DNA from: QHWK01 sp035315685
Lineage (GTDB): Bacteria > Acidobacteriota > Vicinamibacteria > Vicinamibacterales > CAVVIG01
Direction: 5' to 3'
DNA: 11,497 bases
Assembly (NCBI GenBank): GCA_035315685.1
Contig: DATFXR010000692.1
Coordinates: 1 to 11,497 of the forward strand
Shown here: one piece after another, positions 6,312 through 11,497 of the stretch
How the letters are laid out: each line of letters starts with the position of its first letter
How positions within the stretch are numbered: the stretch's first letter is position 1
Program-made: the position numbers and the translations under genes
Notes under the pieces: model-generated
Seen by the model: only the letters and a program-made list of their open reading frames with translations
Database searches by the model: none
What the model was told of the DNA's origin: nothing

Positions 6312-6333
6312 GCGCGAAGACTTCAGCCGGGCG
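6312..6333. repeat. REP-like 22-bp element, copy A, across the urate oxidase stop
   Basis: This 22-base segment (begins GCGCGAAGACTTC) matches 20 of 22 bases of the segment at 10487-10508 in the allantoinase gene. On the minus strand it contains the urate oxidase stop TGA (6323-6325), so the element forms the 3' end of that gene. The internal GAAG/CTTC symmetry is typical of short dispersed palindromic repeats. Two copies in one window are suggestive, not proof, of a genome-wide family. Confidence 0.5.
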
Positions 6334-7180
6334 ACCGCTTAATCGTTGCCTCAATCAATCCGAACGGCTGGTCGGTCGCGACGAAGACCTCGTTCGGGTT
6401 GTCGAGGCCGAACGGCGTCAAATCGACGAGCAGATGATGCCGGTTCGGCAGCGCCAGCGTGATCTCGTCGATCTCGCCGCTGGCTGCGAGCGCGGCTTCC
6501 CCCATCGTGTACAGAGTGTGCTGCACCGAGCGGCTATCGTGCGCGGCAAACGTCTCAACGAGCGCGGTCCTGATGCGGTCGCGGTGGGAGAAATCGGCAG
6601 ACGGACTCCGGTAGCGCCACGACGCGGTCACCGACGTCGCGAGGATGCGATCGCCGGTCTCAGGCAGCGTCGTGTACCGGTCGCGCGGAAAACCGGTGAA
6701 GGCGGAATCGGTGGTTTTCAGCACGATCAGGTTGGTGATGCCAGACACGACGTCGCTGCGCTCGCCGGCGCGCGTGACGGACGCGGTCCACTGCTCGCCG
6801 CCAGGCTGCACGAATGCGTGCGGGTGCGGGCGCCCCGCGACGCTGAGCCGATCCCATCGATGCTCGACGGCGCTGACGCGCACGCGTCTCACGGCAGGCT
6901 TCGCACCGAAGTGGTCGGCCAGCCGCAGCGCGAACGCCTCGACATGCGCCATCGGATCATGCCGCGCAAAGGCATAGACGGTGTTCTTCATCGTGTCCGT
7001 GGCGTGGCACGACGCGTTGTCGCCCTCGACGTACACCGCGTCGAACGCCCCTTCGAGCTGCACGTCGATCGTGAAATCAACGATCTCGTGCGGCTGGTAA
7101 TCCGCGCCAGAGCCTGGCAGCGGCCTTCTCACCTTCACCAGCCGGACGCGCGACTTGCCGTAGCGGTTCCACTCGAGCAC
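6323..7180 (-). CDS. Urate oxidase (uricase)
   Basis: This 285-residue cofactor-free uricase oxidises uric acid to 5-hydroxyisourate and hydrogen peroxide. Both tunnelling-fold halves are present. Catalytic and binding residues seen, compared with Aspergillus flavus uricase: Lys9 in YGKS (Lys10), Thr61-Asp62 in ATDTMKNT (Thr57-Asp58), Arg166 in FPRDRYTTL (Arg176), Gln220 in RSVQ (Gln228) and His248 in LPNRHH (His256). The signature region VVSGITNLIVLKTTDS (134-149), then FTGFPRDRYTTLPETGDRIL, is complete. The start is GTG at 7180, one base after the HIU hydrolase stop, with GGGGGA about 6 bases upstream; Lys9 lies at the expected distance. The stop falls in a REP-like repeat. The product is unstable and is passed to the next two enzymes, encoded immediately upstream. 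No SKL-like tail is present, and the protein should be cytoplasmic. No catalase gene is visible nearby. Confidence 0.97.
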   Translation of the reverse strand: MLEWNRYGKSRVRLVKVRRPLPGSGADYQPHEIVDFTIDVQLEGAFDAVYVEGDNASCHATDTMKNTVYAFARHDPMAHVEAFALRLADHFGAKPAVRRVRVSAVEHRWDRLSVAGRPHPHAFVQPGGEQWTASVTRAGERSDVVSGITNLIVLKTTDSAFTGFPRDRYTTLPETGDRILATSVTASWRYRSPSADFSHRDRIRTALVETFAAHDSRSVQHTLYTMGEAALAASGEIDEITLALPNRHHLLVDLTPFGLDNPNEVFVATDQPFGLIEATIKRSPG

Positions 7181-7181
7181 G

Positions 7182-7514
7182 TTACGTCCCCCGATACGTC
7201 GAGTAGCCGAACGGGCTGAGGAGCAGCGGGATGTGATAGTGCTCGCCGGTGTCCCTCACGTTGAACGTGATGCGGACCTCCGGAAAGAAGTTCACGTCGA
7301 GCCCCATCCCGCGCTGATACGCCGCGACGTCGAACGTCAGCCGGTACACGCCCGGCGCAATCGGTCCGGATGTGAGCGTGCTGACGCGCCCGTTGCGGTC
7401 GGTCTCGCCGCGGCCGACCGGCGTCCACCCGCTGCCCTGCCCCAGCTCGAGCATCACCGCCACGCCGACCGCAGGACCGCCGCGCGCGATGTCGAGGACG
7501 TGCGTCGTGATCAT
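7182..7514 (-). CDS. uraH: 5-hydroxyisourate hydrolase (transthyretin-like)
   Basis: At 110 residues this is the usual length of bacterial HIU hydrolase (PucM/UraH), which hydrolyses 5-hydroxyisourate to OHCU. Motifs: TTHVLDIARGGPA at 3-15 with catalytic His5, Arg43 in RNGRV, HYHIPLLLSPFGYSTYRGT at 92-110 with His92 and the C-terminal tetrapeptide. The family signature ends YRGS; here it is YRGT, so the terminal hydroxyl residue is Thr instead of Ser, a conservative change. The ATG at 7514 overlaps the OHCU decarboxylase stop by 4 bases (ATGA), and the stop TAA is one base from the urate oxidase GTG, so the three urate-to-allantoin enzymes are translated as a block. The frame is open further upstream but that region is the opposite reading frame of the decarboxylase and has no family similarity. 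Confidence 0.96.
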   Translation of the reverse strand: MITTHVLDIARGGPAVGVAVMLELGQGSGWTPVGRGETDRNGRVSTLTSGPIAPGVYRLTFDVAAYQRGMGLDVNFFPEVRITFNVRDTGEHYHIPLLLSPFGYSTYRGT

Positions 7515-8086
7515 GATCGGTTCGGTCCGCGCTGAGAAGTGCCGACCTGCAACGGCGCGCCGCCGGTGTCGAGGAGTTTCGACAAACGCAGGCGCGTGAT
7601 CTTGCGCTGCTCCTCCGCAGCAAACCCGAGCTCCTGCTCCGGCGAGTGGGCAAGCCGGCCCTCGAGCGCGTCGAGCATCTCGGCGGCGGACTTGCCGGTC
7701 GCACAGATGATGAAAATGTAACCGAACCGGCTCGCGTACTCGCTGTTCGCAGTTGCCAGACGCTCGGCCACATCGCGGCTCACGCCTGCGACACCCGATT
7801 GCTCCTGCGCCGACCAACGCTCAGGTCCCGCCCCTCCCGCCCTTTCTGCCCCTCCTGCCCCTCCTGCCCCTCCTGCCCCGATCCGCGGATGCGCCGCGAA
7901 CGCCTCGAGCCAGTCGGCGCGTTCGAGCTGCCACCAGATCCGGTCGGCGCTATCGGCGAGGGTCGGAAAATCGCGAAACGGCCGCGCCGCGGCCAGCCGA
8001 TCGGCCCAGCGCGTCGATCCACAGCAGCGCAACAGTTCGCGCGCGGCTGCATCTGCATCGAGCGCGTTCAGATCATCGAGGTGCAT
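7511..8086 (-). CDS. uraD: OHCU decarboxylase with Gly/Ala repeat insertion
   Basis: This 191-residue protein decarboxylates 2-oxo-4-hydroxy-4-carboxy-5-ureidoimidazoline to S-allantoin. Seen: LNALDADAAARELLRCCGSTRW (6-27), the catalytic HPRIG at 66-70, WSAQEQSGV at 91-99 with Glu95, then FGYIFIICATGKS at 121-133, RLAHSPEQEL and the helix of Arg residues near 161-167. All are family hallmarks. Between HPRIG and WSAQEQ lies a Gly/Ala-rich stretch of about 18 residues (71-88) encoded by a 9-bp repeat, replacing the usual short loop. Start: ATG at 8086 fits the family N-terminus; no Shine-Dalgarno is seen, and a hairpin with T-rich tail ends 2 bases before it. In-frame alternatives are GTG 9 bases earlier and ATG at 8140, the latter adding residues encoded by the hairpin. 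It overlaps uraH by 4 bases. Confidence 0.94.
   Translation of the reverse strand: MHLDDLNALDADAAARELLRCCGSTRWADRLAAARPFRDFPTLADSADRIWWQLERADWLEAFAAHPRIGAGGAGGAGGAERAGGAGPERWSAQEQSGVAGVSRDVAERLATANSEYASRFGYIFIICATGKSAAEMLDALEGRLAHSPEQELGFAAEEQRKITRLRLSKLLDTGGAPLQVGTSQRGPNRS
7829..7879. repeat. 9-bp tandem repeat inside uraD
   Basis: Plus-strand units TGCCCCTCC run at 7847, 7856 and 7865, with a partial TGCCCC at 7874 and two diverged units at 7829 and 7838. The strand is almost pure pyrimidine. The unit is three codons, read on the minus strand as Gly-Gly-Ala, so copy-number change alters loop length in the decarboxylase without breaking the frame. Confidence 0.92.
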
Positions 8087-8088
8087 GT

Positions 8089-8129
8089 AAAACACAAACA
8101 GCGCAAAGACCGCGAACAACGGTCTTTGC
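8089..8129 (-). terminator. Hairpin with T-rich tail before uraD (terminator or attenuator candidate)
   Basis: On the minus strand a perfect 10-base stem, GCAAAGACCG and CGGTCTTTGC, encloses a 7-base loop (plus strand arms 8103-8112 and 8120-8129). Two bases later comes TGTTTGTGTTTT (8100-8089), 9 T of 12. This is the form of an intrinsic terminator, but it lies within the operon and its tail ends 2 bases before the uraD ATG. It may attenuate transcription between allantoicase and the urate genes. Alternatively the dyad is a protein-binding site. Confidence 0.5.
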
Positions 8130-8159
8130 TCAGAGTGCATCCCCCGGGCTCAGCGCCAG

Positions 8160-8224
8160 CCGAACGATGACCCGCGAAGATCATTGAAGAACCTCGGTGC
8201 GGTCTTCGCGACCTGTGCGTTCGG
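8160..8224 (-). repeat. Long imperfect inverted repeat directly after the allantoicase stop
   Basis: Arms of 21-22 bases contain two matching blocks in the same nested order: CCGAACG (8160-8166) with CGTTCGG (8218-8224), and CGCGAAGA (8173-8180) with TCTTCGCG (8203-8210). They enclose a 22-base loop and an asymmetric internal loop of 6 and 7 bases. The outer arm begins 1 base after the allantoicase stop (8226-8228). No T tract follows, so it is not a normal terminator. It could protect the 3' end of the upstream message or be a diverged REP-like palindrome. Confidence 0.5.
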
Positions 8225-8225
8225 T

Positions 8226-9188
8226 TCAGCGGGGTCGGCCAAACAAACGCAGCCGCGCGACGCCGCCGTCAGGGAAGATGTTCAACCGCGCGTAGGTCAC
8301 GGAACCGATCGAGATCAGCTCCTTCTCGAACAGATGCCGCGTGTGCGGCTGCAACGGCGTGCGTGGCAACAGCTCCTCCCAGTTCTGCTGATCCCGCGAT
8401 CCGTCGATGCTGCACGCGCCCGGCGCGTTGCCCTTGAAGTGACGCGTATCGACCTCGACACGCCGGATCGTCCCTTCCGCGCCGAGACGGACGATGGTCC
8501 AGTCGTACCCGGGCCCGCGACGCCGCTTCGTCTCCCATCCGTCACCCATGTGCGTCGCGTCGCCCGGCATGATCAGATTGTGGCGCGAGCCGAAGAACAT
8601 GTCGCTGCAGGCCACGACCATGGCGCCATGCTCGACGGCCGCGAGATCGACGTCGCCGCGCTCGCGCAGCCGTTCCCAGTCGGCGACGACGTCGCCGTAC
8701 ACGCGCAGGCGCGCGACGCCGCCGTCGGGAAAGATGCGGAGCCGCAGGTGCGTCGCCGGCCGGGCAGCGTCGACGGCCATGAGGTTGTGCGAGTCGCCGG
8801 TGAGGGCGCTGCGCGGCACGAGCTCGCGCCAGTCTGCGCGCGTGAGCGCGTCGATCGGCGGCAGCCCGCCGATGTCGCACCCGTCAATCGCGCACGATTC
8901 GGGAAAGTTGCCCCGGAAGAACGAGGTGTCGACGTCGACGCCGCGCACCGTTCCGCGCGCGCCCAGCCGCACGATGCACCAGTCGTGGTCGCCGGTGTCT
9001 CGCCGCCGGCGCGTTTCCCATCCGTCCATCCACTTGCCGCGCTCGGTGTACTCGCCTTCGCGCCACACCGCGGGACCTGGCCGGATGAGGCTCTCCTTGG
9101 GTCCGAAGAACTCGTCGTTCGCCACGACGACCGCTGCACCGAGCCGTTCCGACGCGAGATCGACGAGGTCGACGAACGAGGTGGTCAC
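8226..9188 (-). CDS. alc: Allantoicase
   Basis: This 320-residue enzyme hydrolyses allantoate to urea and (S)-ureidoglycolate. It shows the two tandem jelly-roll repeats of the family, readable as paired motifs: DEFFGPKESLIRPG at 25-38 and DMFFGSRHNLIMPG at 196-209; DGWETRRRR and DGWETKRRR; DWCIVRLGARGT and DWTIVRLGAEGT; a VDVDTSFFRGN / VEVDTRHFKGN pair; and RIFPDGGVARLRVYG and NIFPDGGVARLRLFG at the end of each half. The length is normal for bacterial allantoicase. The start is GTG at 9188, overlapping the allantoinase stop by 4 bases (GTGA), so it is probably translated by ribosomes finishing allantoinase. Presence of allantoicase rather than allantoate amidohydrolase means urea is the nitrogen product here; a urease or ureidoglycolate lyase would be needed elsewhere, as neither is in the window. 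A 139-base gap with two inverted repeats separates it from uraD. Confidence 0.97.
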   Translation of the reverse strand: MTTSFVDLVDLASERLGAAVVVANDEFFGPKESLIRPGPAVWREGEYTERGKWMDGWETRRRRDTGDHDWCIVRLGARGTVRGVDVDTSFFRGNFPESCAIDGCDIGGLPPIDALTRADWRELVPRSALTGDSHNLMAVDAARPATHLRLRIFPDGGVARLRVYGDVVADWERLRERGDVDLAAVEHGAMVVACSDMFFGSRHNLIMPGDATHMGDGWETKRRRGPGYDWTIVRLGAEGTIRRVEVDTRHFKGNAPGACSIDGSRDQQNWEELLPRTPLQPHTRHLFEKELISIGSVTYARLNIFPDGGVARLRLFGRPR

Positions 9189-10609
9189 AGGAGATCACCG
9201 GCGGACGGTTGCACGACGCCGCCGTCGCGCCACACGCACTGGCCGCGCACGTACGCTTCACGGACTGCGCCACGCAGCGTGCGGCCGCCATACGGCGTCA
9301 GCTTGTGACGCTGCTGCAGGCGCGCCGGCTCGACGGTCCATGCTGCGTCGGGATCCCAGATCACGAGATCCGCATCGTAGCCCTCGGCGATGCGGCCCTT
9401 GCGCCCACCGAGACCCGCGAGATCGGCGGGGGCGGCGCTCATCCACCGGGCGATCCGCCGCAGCACCGACGGATCCACGGGGCCGTCGCTCTGAAGCACG
9501 CGCCTGAGGCTGTCCACGCCGGTGAACACCGCCGACAGCGACATCTCCAGTGACGCGATGCCGCCCCATGCGTTCATGAACGTGCGGCCGCACTTCATCG
9601 ACGGCGGCGCCGGCGAATGATCGGTCGAGACGAGGTCGAGCACGCCGGCGTTGAGGCCGTTCCACAGCGCGTGGCGCTGCGCCGCCTCACGAATCGGCGG
9701 CGCGCACTTGAACTCGGTCGCCTGATCGCGAATCTCATCCGCCGAGAAGGTCAGGTAGTGCGGGCAGGTCTCGGCGGTGATGCACACTCCGTCGGTCTTT
9801 GCGCGCGCGATCGCCTCGACCGCCTCGACGCAGGCCACGTGCACGATGTGCACGTGCGCCCCGAACTCGCGCGCGAGCCGGATCATCAGCTCGACTGCCT
9901 CGCGCTCGGCACTCGGCGGTCGAGCAGCGACGTAGGCCTGGTAGGTCGGGTCGGTCGAGCAGGCCAGGTGGGTCGGATCCTCCGCGTGAACCAGCAGCGG
10001 CACGCGCCGACGCGCGAGCGTCGGCAGCGCCTCGCGAAGATCGCGTTCGACGACATGCTGGAATTCGTCGACACCTGACGGCGCGAGGAAGCACTTGAAG
10101 CCGCGGACGCCGGCGTCGATCAGCGCATCGAGCTCTGTCGCGTTGCCGGGAACGACTCCGCCCCAGAACGCGACGTCCACGTGGACCCGTCCACGCGCGG
10201 CTGCGCGCTTCGCGTCGAGCGCCGCCACGGTGGTCGTCGCCGGCACGCAGTTCAGCGGCATGTCGACAATCGTGGTGACGCCGCCGGCCGCCGCCGCACG
10301 CGTCGCGGTGTCGAATCCTTCCCACTCGGTCCGGCCGGGTTCGTTCACGTGGACGTGCGTGTCGACGAGGCCCGGGGAGGTGACCAGATTGCCCACCTCG
10401 ATCACACGCTCGACGGACGCGTGCGCGCTACCTCCGTCCTCGTTCCGCTGCTCGTCGTCGCGCGCGTCCCTGGCTCCGTCTTCGTCGCGCGAAGGCTTCA
10501 GCCGAGCGTCAGCGCGGTCGTCGATGCGGACGATGCGACCCTTGTCGATGTGAATGTCTGCGGCGCGGACGCCGTCCGGGAGAACTACGCGGGAGCTGCG
10601 AACGATCAC
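9185..10609 (-). CDS. allB: Allantoinase with charged N-terminal insertion
   Basis: This 474-residue cyclic amidohydrolase opens the allantoin ring to allantoate. Metal-site residues of the binuclear centre are all visible: His85 and His87 in DTHVHVNEPGRTEWEGF, carboxylatable Lys172 in FKCFLAPSGVDEF, His208 in LVHAEDP, His257 in IVHVACVEA and Asp330 in STDHSP. The NEPGRTEWEGF and CFLAPSGV strings separate allantoinase from dihydropyrimidinase. Compared with relatives of about 440-450 residues there is an extra charged, low-complexity stretch of about 35 residues (33-67, rich in Asp, Arg, Glu) in the N-terminal beta region, part of which is encoded by a REP-like repeat. It lies away from the active-site motifs, so activity is probably kept. 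The start is GTG at 10609 with AAAGGA just upstream; 48 bases separate it from the dihydropyrimidinase stop. Confidence 0.96.
   Translation of the reverse strand: MIVRSSRVVLPDGVRAADIHIDKGRIVRIDDRADARLKPSRDEDGARDARDDEQRNEDGGSAHASVERVIEVGNLVTSPGLVDTHVHVNEPGRTEWEGFDTATRAAAAGGVTTIVDMPLNCVPATTTVAALDAKRAAARGRVHVDVAFWGGVVPGNATELDALIDAGVRGFKCFLAPSGVDEFQHVVERDLREALPTLARRRVPLLVHAEDPTHLACSTDPTYQAYVAARPPSAEREAVELMIRLAREFGAHVHIVHVACVEAVEAIARAKTDGVCITAETCPHYLTFSADEIRDQATEFKCAPPIREAAQRHALWNGLNAGVLDLVSTDHSPAPPSMKCGRTFMNAWGGIASLEMSLSAVFTGVDSLRRVLQSDGPVDPSVLRRIARWMSAAPADLAGLGGRKGRIAEGYDADLVIWDPDAAWTVEPARLQQRHKLTPYGGRTLRGAVREAYVRGQCVWRDGGVVQPSAGDLL
10487..10508. repeat. REP-like 22-bp element, copy B, inside allantoinase
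   Basis: The segment (begins GCGCGAAGGCTTC) matches copy A at 6312-6333 in 20 of 22 bases, same orientation. It encodes residues 34-41 (DARLKPSR) at the start of the allantoinase insertion. GGCT-TC-AGCC inside it is a short inverted repeat. Confidence 0.5.
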
Positions 10610-10657
10610 GTATCCTTTGCGTCCTCTGTTGGCCTTTGTGCCCTTGTCCGCGCATCC

Positions 10658-11497
10658 TCAGCGCGTCGACCGCTTGAGGAAGGATCCCCTGCCGGCGCGG
10701 CCGACGAGCTTGCCGTTCTCGATCACCAGACGGCCCCGCGACAGCACGGTGTCGGCCGCGCCGGTCACCTGACGCCCTTCGTAGGGGTTGTAGTCGACCT
10801 TCATGTGCAGCGTCTGCGCCGACAGCGTCGTCGTGCGGTTCGGATCGAAGACGACGATGTCGCCGTCGGAGCCTGGTGCAATCGTCCCCTTGCGCGGAAA
10901 CAGGCCGAAGATTTTCGCCGGCGACGTCGACGTCAGCTCAACGAACCGGTTGAGCGAGATGCGCCCGGCCCGGACGCCGCCATCGTAGACGAGGCTCATG
11001 CGCGTCTCGATCCCGGGAGCGCCGTTGGGGATCTTCGAGAAGTCGTTGCGGCCGAGCTCCTTCTGCTCTTTCATGCAGAACGGACAGTGGTCCGTCGAGA
11101 TGCACTGCAGGTCGTTGAACGCGAGTCCGCGCCACAGTTCCTTCTGCTTGGCGTGATCACGAAGCGGCGGGCTCATCACGTACTTCGCGCCGTTGAAGTC
11201 CGGCTCCTCGTAGTTGTCGTACGACAGGAACAGATACTGCGGGCAGGTCTCCGCGTAGGCCGGCAACCCGCGATCGCGCGCCTCGGTCACCATCTCCAGC
11301 GCTTCCGCCGCCGACAGATGAACGATGTAGATCGGCACCTCCGCCATCTCCGCCAGCGCGATGGCGCGATGCGTCGCTTCCGCCTCCGCGCGCGCCGGAC
11401 GCGTGAGCGCGTGGTACTTCGGCGCAGTGTGTCCCGCCTTCAGCGCCCGCTGCACCAGCACGTCGATCACGTCGCCGTTCTCGGCGTGCATGCAGAT
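10658..11497 (-). CDS. Dihydropyrimidinase / hydantoinase (N-terminus cut by window edge)
   Basis: 279 codons are visible, open to the right edge, corresponding to roughly the last 60% of a 450-470 residue enzyme. It hydrolyses 5,6-dihydropyrimidines, and often hydantoins, to N-carbamoyl amino acids. Seen: HAENGD near the edge (metal-ligand His), YHALTRPARAEAEAT, IYIVHLSAAEAL (second ligand His), YAETCPQYL, SPPLRDHAKQKELWRGL, STDHCPF (catalytic Asp), KIPNGAPGIETR and LFGLFPRKGTIAPGSDGDIV. These are classic D-hydantoinase/DHPase strings, and GAPGIETR with STDHCPF excludes allantoinase. The first metal-site HxH and the carboxylated Lys lie outside the window. It is the first visible gene of the long minus-strand run, and forms a pathway pair with the PreA-like enzyme at the other end. 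Hydantoinase or a paralogue acting on another cyclic ureide remains possible. Confidence 0.95.
   Translation of the reverse strand: MCMHAENGDVIDVLVQRALKAGHTAPKYHALTRPARAEAEATHRAIALAEMAEVPIYIVHLSAAEALEMVTEARDRGLPAYAETCPQYLFLSYDNYEEPDFNGAKYVMSPPLRDHAKQKELWRGLAFNDLQCISTDHCPFCMKEQKELGRNDFSKIPNGAPGIETRMSLVYDGGVRAGRISLNRFVELTSTSPAKIFGLFPRKGTIAPGSDGDIVVFDPNRTTTLSAQTLHMKVDYNPYEGRQVTGAADTVLSRGRLVIENGKLVGRAGRGSFLKRSTR

Noticed and set aside
6230..6322. A separate promoter for the PreA-like gene in the 93-base gap
   Set aside because: No paired -35/-10 at proper spacing was found; a TACGAT hexamer alone is too weak a signal.
5255..7219. A 654-codon open frame on the plus strand opposite the PreA-like and urate oxidase genes
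   Set aside because: Its translation is Arg/His/Asp-rich with no recognisable domain. It is the shadow of well-conserved enzymes on the minus strand in high-GC DNA.

Overview
The window is a compact, GC-rich stretch devoted to breaking down nucleobases: uric acid to allantoin, allantoate and ureidoglycolate, together with enzymes of reductive pyrimidine/hydantoin catabolism and two transporters. The organism is most likely a member of the Acidobacteriota, possibly the Vicinamibacteria. This rests on the high GC content and on a secreted protein of the 'VWFA-related Acidobacterial domain' type at 2039-2935; it is an inference, as there is no rRNA or other phylogenetic marker.

Layout. (1) 1-1967, minus strand: an NCS1 nucleobase/allantoin permease followed by an MFS carrier of the sialate/lactate (SHS) type that runs off the left edge. 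(2) 1968-2038: a 71-base divergent promoter region with a perfect 8+8 dyad and overlapping -10-like hexamers. (3) 2039-4400, plus strand: the VWFA protein, then a 169-base gap with a 21-bp tandem repeat, then an HpcH/HpaI-aldolase/citrate-lyase-like enzyme (DUF6986-like). (4) 4401-4442: a convergent junction made mostly of GGGTTCA repeats. (5) 4443-11497, all minus strand: a long operon-like run, read right to left, of dihydropyrimidinase (cut by the right edge), allantoinase, allantoicase, OHCU decarboxylase, HIU hydrolase, urate oxidase, a PreA-like dihydropyrimidine dehydrogenase subunit, and a VOC protein with an unusual C-terminal domain. Three junctions in the run are 4-base ATGA/GTGA overlaps and one is a 1-base gap. 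The only long gap (8087-8225) holds two inverted repeats, one of them terminator-like. No gene-free stretch exceeds 300 bases.

How it fits together. Urate oxidase makes 5-hydroxyisourate, HIU hydrolase makes OHCU, OHCU decarboxylase makes S-allantoin, allantoinase opens the ring, and allantoicase releases urea and leaves ureidoglycolate. No known ureidoglycolate lyase, xanthine dehydrogenase, PreT or beta-ureidopropionase lies in the window. The NCS1 carrier probably imports allantoin, urate, uracil or a hydantoin. The HpcH/HpaI-like enzyme is a candidate for handling the glyoxylate end of the pathway. The pathway enzymes are well-known families. The parts worth a second look are the iron-sulfur-less PreA, the VOC protein with a ribbon-helix-helix-like tail, the DUF6986-like enzyme, the apparently leaderless promoters, the 21-bp repeat array, the hairpins inside the operon, and several genes whose coding sequence is invaded or terminated by small repeats.
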